Origin: Sternotherus odoratus
Taxonomy: Eukaryota > Chordata > Testudines > Kinosternidae
NCBI GenBank assembly: GCA_032164245.1
Contig: JAVMKO010000005.1
Location: 39,584,133-39,648,132, forward strand
DNA: 64,000 nt
Direction of reading: 5' to 3'
Shown here: one piece after another, positions 59,641 to 64,000 of the stretch
Layout of the letters: every line of letters starts with the position of its first letter
How positions within the stretch are numbered: position 1 is the stretch's first letter
Made by a program: the position numbers and the translations under genes
The notes under the pieces: generated by a model
What the model saw: only the letters and a program-made list of their open reading frames with translations
Told to the model about the DNA's origin: nothing
The model's database searches: none

Positions 59641-59739
59641 CTAGAGTGGCTATAGTCACTATAATGACAACTTGGCCCCATCTCTTCCTGGTGTGCTGCT
59701 GGTATGTCTGATGGGAAGGGTTTGTGAGAAATGCATGAT

Positions 59740-60900
59740 GTATGATGCACTGCAGGTTGGCACCTGCGATAAATGAAGGGAGGTAGCTCCCTTTTTTGGA
59801 CACCCAGCCAGCCAGTTAGCTATAAAATTCCTCTTAGTAGCTTTTCTCTACTTGCTTTACCTGTAAGGGGTTAACAAACCGACATGTAAAAGAAAAGGAG
59901 TGGGAATCTGACTAAAGCACCAATGGGAGGGCTAGAACTTTTTTAAACTGTAAAAAACTTCCCTTTCTCTGTGTGTTGTGGTTCTCCAGATAAGAGGGGA
60001 ACAGGGCAACAGTTAAGCTGTGAGAAGCTTTAAGCCAGGTATGAAAAACTGTCAGATCATACCTAGAGGTTGCTTGTTTGAAACCCCAGATATTGTGGAG
60101 GGAAAGTGTCATACATGGAATTTTTTTGTTGGTGGGGCAGGGGCGGAATAGCTCAGTGGTTTGAGCATTGGCCTGCTAAACCCAGGGTTGTGAGTTCAAT
60201 CCTTTAGGGGGCCATTTAGGGATATGGGGCAAAAATGGGATTGGTCCTGCTTTGAGGAAGGGGATTGGACTAGATGATCTCCTGAGGTCCCTTCCAACTC
60301 TATGATTCTATATGTAAATAAATCAGGGAATGTCTAGGAAGATGTGATTAGGTTTTTCTCTTTATTTCTTGTTGTCTTGTGGACTGCTCTGTGCTAACCC
60401 CAAATGCTTTTTGTTTTGCTTGTAACCTTTAAGCTGGACCTCAAGAAGGTTATTCTTGATGTTTAATTTTTGTAAGTGGGTTTTTTTTAAATCTAGCAAA
60501 AGCCCAAGTTCCAGATGTATTTCCTTTCTTTGTTTTGAATAAAATTTACCTTTTTAAAGAACAAAATTGGATTTTTGGTGTCCTAAGAGACTTGTGCATA
60601 TGTTGTTTAATTGGCTGGTGGCAACAGCTGATTTCCTTTGTTTTCTTTCTCAGCTCTTCCCCAGAAGAGTATGTGAAAGGGCTTGATGGTGCCTCACAGG
60701 GAGGAACTCTCAAGTATGTCTTCCTGGGTCCCAAAGGGGTTTTTGGCTTTTTTTGCACTTGAGTGGTGGCAGCATCTATGCATCCAAGGTCAGAGAGAAA
60801 CTGTGACCTTGGAAGTTTAATACAAGCCTGGAGTGGCCAGTACTATTTTTTAGAATCTTTGCAGTCCCCGTCTTCTGTACTTGAAGTGCCAGAGTGAGGA
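59740..60900 (+). repeat. LTR-like sequence interrupted by a SINE
   Basis: CCTGTAAGGGGTTAACAAAC near 59860, AATAAAATTTACC at 60538 as a possible polyadenylation region, GAGTGGTGGCAGCATC at 60762. Ends unresolved. The 75-codon frame at 60535-60762 is not a gene I recognise. Confidence 0.4.
60141..60311 (+). repeat. tRNA-derived SINE with CR1-type 3' tail
   Basis: tRNA-like head with A box TAGCTCAGTGG (60149-60159) and B box GAGTTCAATCC (60192-60202), then a body and a tail GGACTAGATGATCTCCTGAG to CTATGATTCTAT that equals the CR1 3' end. This is the plan of the turtle tRNA/CR1 SINEs, which borrow the CR1 machinery. It is a retroposed copy, not a tRNA gene. Confidence 0.9.
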
Positions 60901-61249
60901 ATCAGCCTTGACAGCACCCACGAAGGGATTCCTTTTACAGTAGTTGTCATGGCCACAGTAATAATGATCTTACTTGGGGCTGAAAATTTTAATAATCAGA
61001 GCCAACCATTTTTGGAAGCATTGCCAAATAAATGTTTGGAACCTACCTCTAAATATAATTAGTTTATCTCCCTAATTATCATACAACTTTTTATAGGACA
61101 ATTTAAGATGCATCTCTAAGTAGCTTCACAGTGAGAATGTAATGGGTACTAAAGGTCACTTTAATCTAACGTAATAAAAATCAATAACTGGAGGTTAAAG
61201 CCAGATAAATTGAAATTAAAAATTAGCCAAATAAATACAAAATGAAATT

Positions 61250-61470
61250 AGAACACACATTTTTAACAGTGAGGAACAAACAACCAAGGGAAGTGGTGGA
61301 TTCCCCATCTCTTATTGTCTTTACACCAGTGTCAGGTGTCTTTTTGGCTTTAGTCAAACACACATTATTTAGTCAAGGGGTAACTGGATGAAATTCTATG
61401 ATTTTGTGTTACAGGAGGCCAGACTAAATAATCTAAGGGTCCCTTCTAGCCTTGGAATTTATGAATCCAC
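61250..61470 (+). repeat. CR1-like LINE 3' end, + strand
   Basis: GAGGCCAGACTAAATAATC (61410) then GGTCCCTTCTAGCCTTGGAA. The upstream AACAAACAACCAAGGGAAGT (61278) is the end of the CR1 ORF/3' UTR junction in old subfamilies. Confidence 0.7.
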
Positions 61471-61592
61471 AAAGATTGTAGGGATTGTTATTGAGGTGAT
61501 ATCTTGAAATATAACGCAAACTTAACTGACTTGTGTTTTAAATAAAATCTTTTGGGGATGGGTTTTCACATTCCCACTCAACCTCCTACTGC

Positions 61593-61690
61593 AGAATCAT
61601 AGAAGATTAGAGTTGGAAGAGACCTCAGGAGGTCATCTAGTCCTGCCTCCTGCTCAAAGCAGGACCAGCCCCAGCAAAATCAGAAGATGA
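61593..61690 (-). repeat. CR1 LINE 3' end, minus strand
   Basis: AGAATCATAGAAGATTAGAG, TTGGAAGAGACCTCAGGAGG, CATCTAGTCCTGCCTCCTGC. Confidence 0.85.
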
Positions 61691-63729
61691 AGCCCAGCTG
61701 CATAGTTACCTTCAGTTCTAGCAATTGTTTAGCACTTCTTTATGTCACTTTGTTTTTGAGATAATTTTTGCAAGGAAAAGGGCCAGAGATTTAAATATTG
61801 TTTTCAAAGAAAGCTAAGATTGTCCTTTACAGAGTCCAAAATATGGTTTCACAGAAAAAGAGACTTTCACAAAGTCCTGCCAATTCAATACTGACTTTGT
61901 CCAACACTGATGTTGTTCAAAGAAGCTGTCTGTCATCTCAGGAATTATTCCTAAGTGACTTACTTGCCAAACTGCTTCAAATAGTAATTAGACTATGAGG
62001 CAAAAGTAGAAAGAGAAAGTCCTATGCAGAGGGAACTGCCCAATAATTGGAGGACCATGTCATCTAATTTTCATCTGTACCAGGGAACTTTTCCAAAAAA
62101 AATTCCTTCTGTTGATTAATCTGCCTAAAGGCCATCACTGCTAGTAACAGTGGGAGCTTTACTGTGAATGACCTATTGATGGTCTCTGGCATTTTAAGCA
62201 TTGTGTCATCTGACCCCACACAGAGCAGGTCTTATCAACCCAATTAAGCATTTTATATAATTTGGATTGAACTTCAACCCACATTACAGATAAGAACATG
62301 TTAGGTTCTTAAGAGCTAGTAGAAAAATATTTAATTCAGTCACTCTGGCACTGCATACAGGTGTCATCTTATTGGGAGTAGGCACTGTGCAGGATTACCA
62401 TAGCATTAGAGGATGAGAATCCTCTAGATTGGAAATCCATGGTGTTAGAAGATTTTACTAAATTTAGAGTACCCAATAAGTTTCAAAGGTAATAGTTTGA
62501 GAGTGCTGCTATGGCTGCTTTGTCTAATGTTATTAACTTAAGGATAGCATCTTTGTCACATACTGAATAATATATCCTGCCACTATTTGAGTTGGCAATT
62601 CCAAAGAGTTGAAATCATGAGAAAGGAACAGTTTTAAACTCTCATCAGGTTTGGCAGCCTTTCCTGTAATGCTGTAATAGTAGTCTATAACTCCCCATAA
62701 AGGGTCGTTCTGTGTATTCTGTTCTTTTGATAATACTGTTAGAAAGCATTTGTTTATTTTTTGTCATCTGAGATCCACATGTTTGGGAGGGATTACTACT
62801 TATAAATTTTAACGTGTATCTGTTGGCCTTTTAGACTCAGGACAACTTTCTAATCTATGGTATTTATATGGTGCTAATTGTTTAAATGGATCTTTAATGG
62901 CCCACAGCTGGGCAGATTGTTATCAGTACCAATGAAAATCCACATTCAATTTACGCAATGCATGGCAGTTTATTTGAGAAAAAATCATACAAGCAGTAAA
63001 AGTTATATAATACATTTTCTTTATAAACCTCAATTCCCCAAGCGTAAACCCTCAGTAATTATGTTGTCCTTACATAGTATCCTGATTGGCAAACAAAACA
63101 AATATAGCTACCATTTCTAGATTCAGACTTCTTCTCTTCTCTTCCCCTTTCAGGTAGTTGGTCTATAAAATGTCCTCTGAAGCAGGATCGTGGCTACTGT
63201 ATGTCCCTCTGGTTCCAAAGTTCTACAAAAGTCCCTCATAGCAGAGTATTGGCTACTCTGAGACTCTATCTCACAGTGTCACAGACCTCTTCAGATGTTA
63301 ATTGGGGAATTAACTAACTCTGCTTAGCATTTATACCTCTTTTTCTCAAAGGAGTCACATGTCTGAGACACATGCCCTGTTGAGTGTTCCATTACTGTTT
63401 TAAATTAATATTTTACAATGGACTGCAAAATAGACAGAGACCAAAGATCAGTTGACATTTATCCTCTCATTAATCATTCACTTGAGCTCTTGATGTGGTG
63501 CCATCCTAAAGGGTCATTTTGACCCAGGTCAGCTTGTACTGAGCTCACTGATCCCGTGTCTTCTACATATTTACTTTTGTGAGCTGGCCATCCACTGATA
63601 TGTTTCAAAGTTCCATGTTGAAACACATACACAGATAGAACCTCTGATTAACCAATTCCAGCACTTTCAGTAATTTTCCATACCAACTCTCTGATGCTAA
63701 GAAAACCCTGCTCCTAGAATCCTCTAGCA
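61691..63729. other. Intron, no firm feature
   Basis: 62900-63500 has an LTR-like feel (long low-complexity pyrimidine run at 63128-63150) but no termini. Nothing supported. Confidence 0.4.
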
Positions 63730-63928
63730 CGGGGTTTCTCAAACTGGGGGTCGCGAGCTCCTACCGCTGCCAAAAAGCCGCCAAATTGATTAGTTCTGCA
63801 TTCGGCGGCTTTTCAGTGGACATACCGAGCGCTCTCGGAAGCAGAAGTATTCAATTCGGCAGCTTTTCGGTGGACATACAAGGGTCCGCCGCAGAAGAGA
63901 AAAAATGGTCGCGGTTCTCAAAAGTTTG
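63730..63928. mobile_element. hAT MITE, 199 bp, duplication CTCTAGCA
   Basis: CTCTAGCA at 63722-63729 and 63929-63936. Ends CGGGGTTTCTCAAACTGGGG and inverse of GTTCTCAAAAGTTTG. Same family as the element at 21817, which has an almost identical target (CTCTAGCT). Interior shares GGCGGCTTTTC(A/G)GTGGA. Confidence 0.92.
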
Positions 63929-64000
63929 CTCTAGCAAATTCAGAAGTACTCAGCCATACAACAATCATGTTCACCACATTGATTCATATCAAACACAGCA

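Noticed and set aside
60149..60210. Functional tRNA gene
   Set aside because: A and B boxes are present, but the cloverleaf is imperfect and a CR1 tail follows; it is a SINE.
60535..60762. 75-codon frame as a possible host exon
   Set aside because: It lies in LTR-like sequence whose GGTGGCAGCATC part recurs at 28062; no known domain.

Overview
The window reads as intronic DNA of a reptile, most likely a turtle. The only host coding sequence I can support is two short exons on the + strand, at 6074-6170 and 43130-43278. They join in frame (phase 0) and encode the stretch just after the SH3 domain of a DOCK-B family Rac exchange factor, best matching DOCK3. The 36,959-base intron between them and the flanking introns, which run off both ends of the window, hold everything else. 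The turtle assignment rests on repeat content: a tRNA-derived SINE with a CR1-type 3' tail, CR1 3' ends, DIRS elements with inverted termini, Harbinger elements with a Myb/SANT partner gene, hAT/ZBED-like fossils, Tx1-, L2- and RTE-like LINE pieces, Helitrons, solo LTRs and many short TIR elements. A crocodilian is the main alternative.

Layout. 1-5498: a DIRS tyrosine-recombinase retrotransposon, cut by the left edge and with a few frameshifts. 6074-6170: DOCK3 exon. 6343-9960: a Penelope-like fragment, two short TIR elements and a truncated LTR. 9971-13593: a decayed Harbinger carrying at least three later insertions. 13615-16215: hAT remnant split by a Helitron, which is itself split by a solo LTR. 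17185-20950: Tx1-like LINE on the minus strand, LTR-like sequence and a Penelope-like fragment. 21013-22547: a second, complete-looking Helitron holding a hAT MITE. 23660-26460: hAT fossil, a third Helitron (truncated) and CR1. 27508-34940: LTR-like DNA and a minus-strand LINE split by a compound LTR insertion. 35839-41272: a solo LTR and a cluster of hAT-type MITEs. 43130-43278: DOCK3 exon. 45911-51677: a TIR element and a second, much older DIRS. 52755-56811: hAT fossil with an inverted arrangement and a MITE insertion, an L2-like fossil and another MITE. 57665-64000: second Harbinger, LTR-like DNA with a SINE, CR1 ends and a last hAT MITE.

No element appears able to move today: the DIRS has several frame breaks, the Harbinger transposase has lost its catalytic core, and the LINE and hAT reading frames are broken. 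The value of the window lies in clean insertion histories (target-site duplications that can be read off directly), hammerhead-ribozyme-like cores in the Penelope-like pieces, and the unusual termini of the two DIRS copies. I found no credible new multi-gene system.
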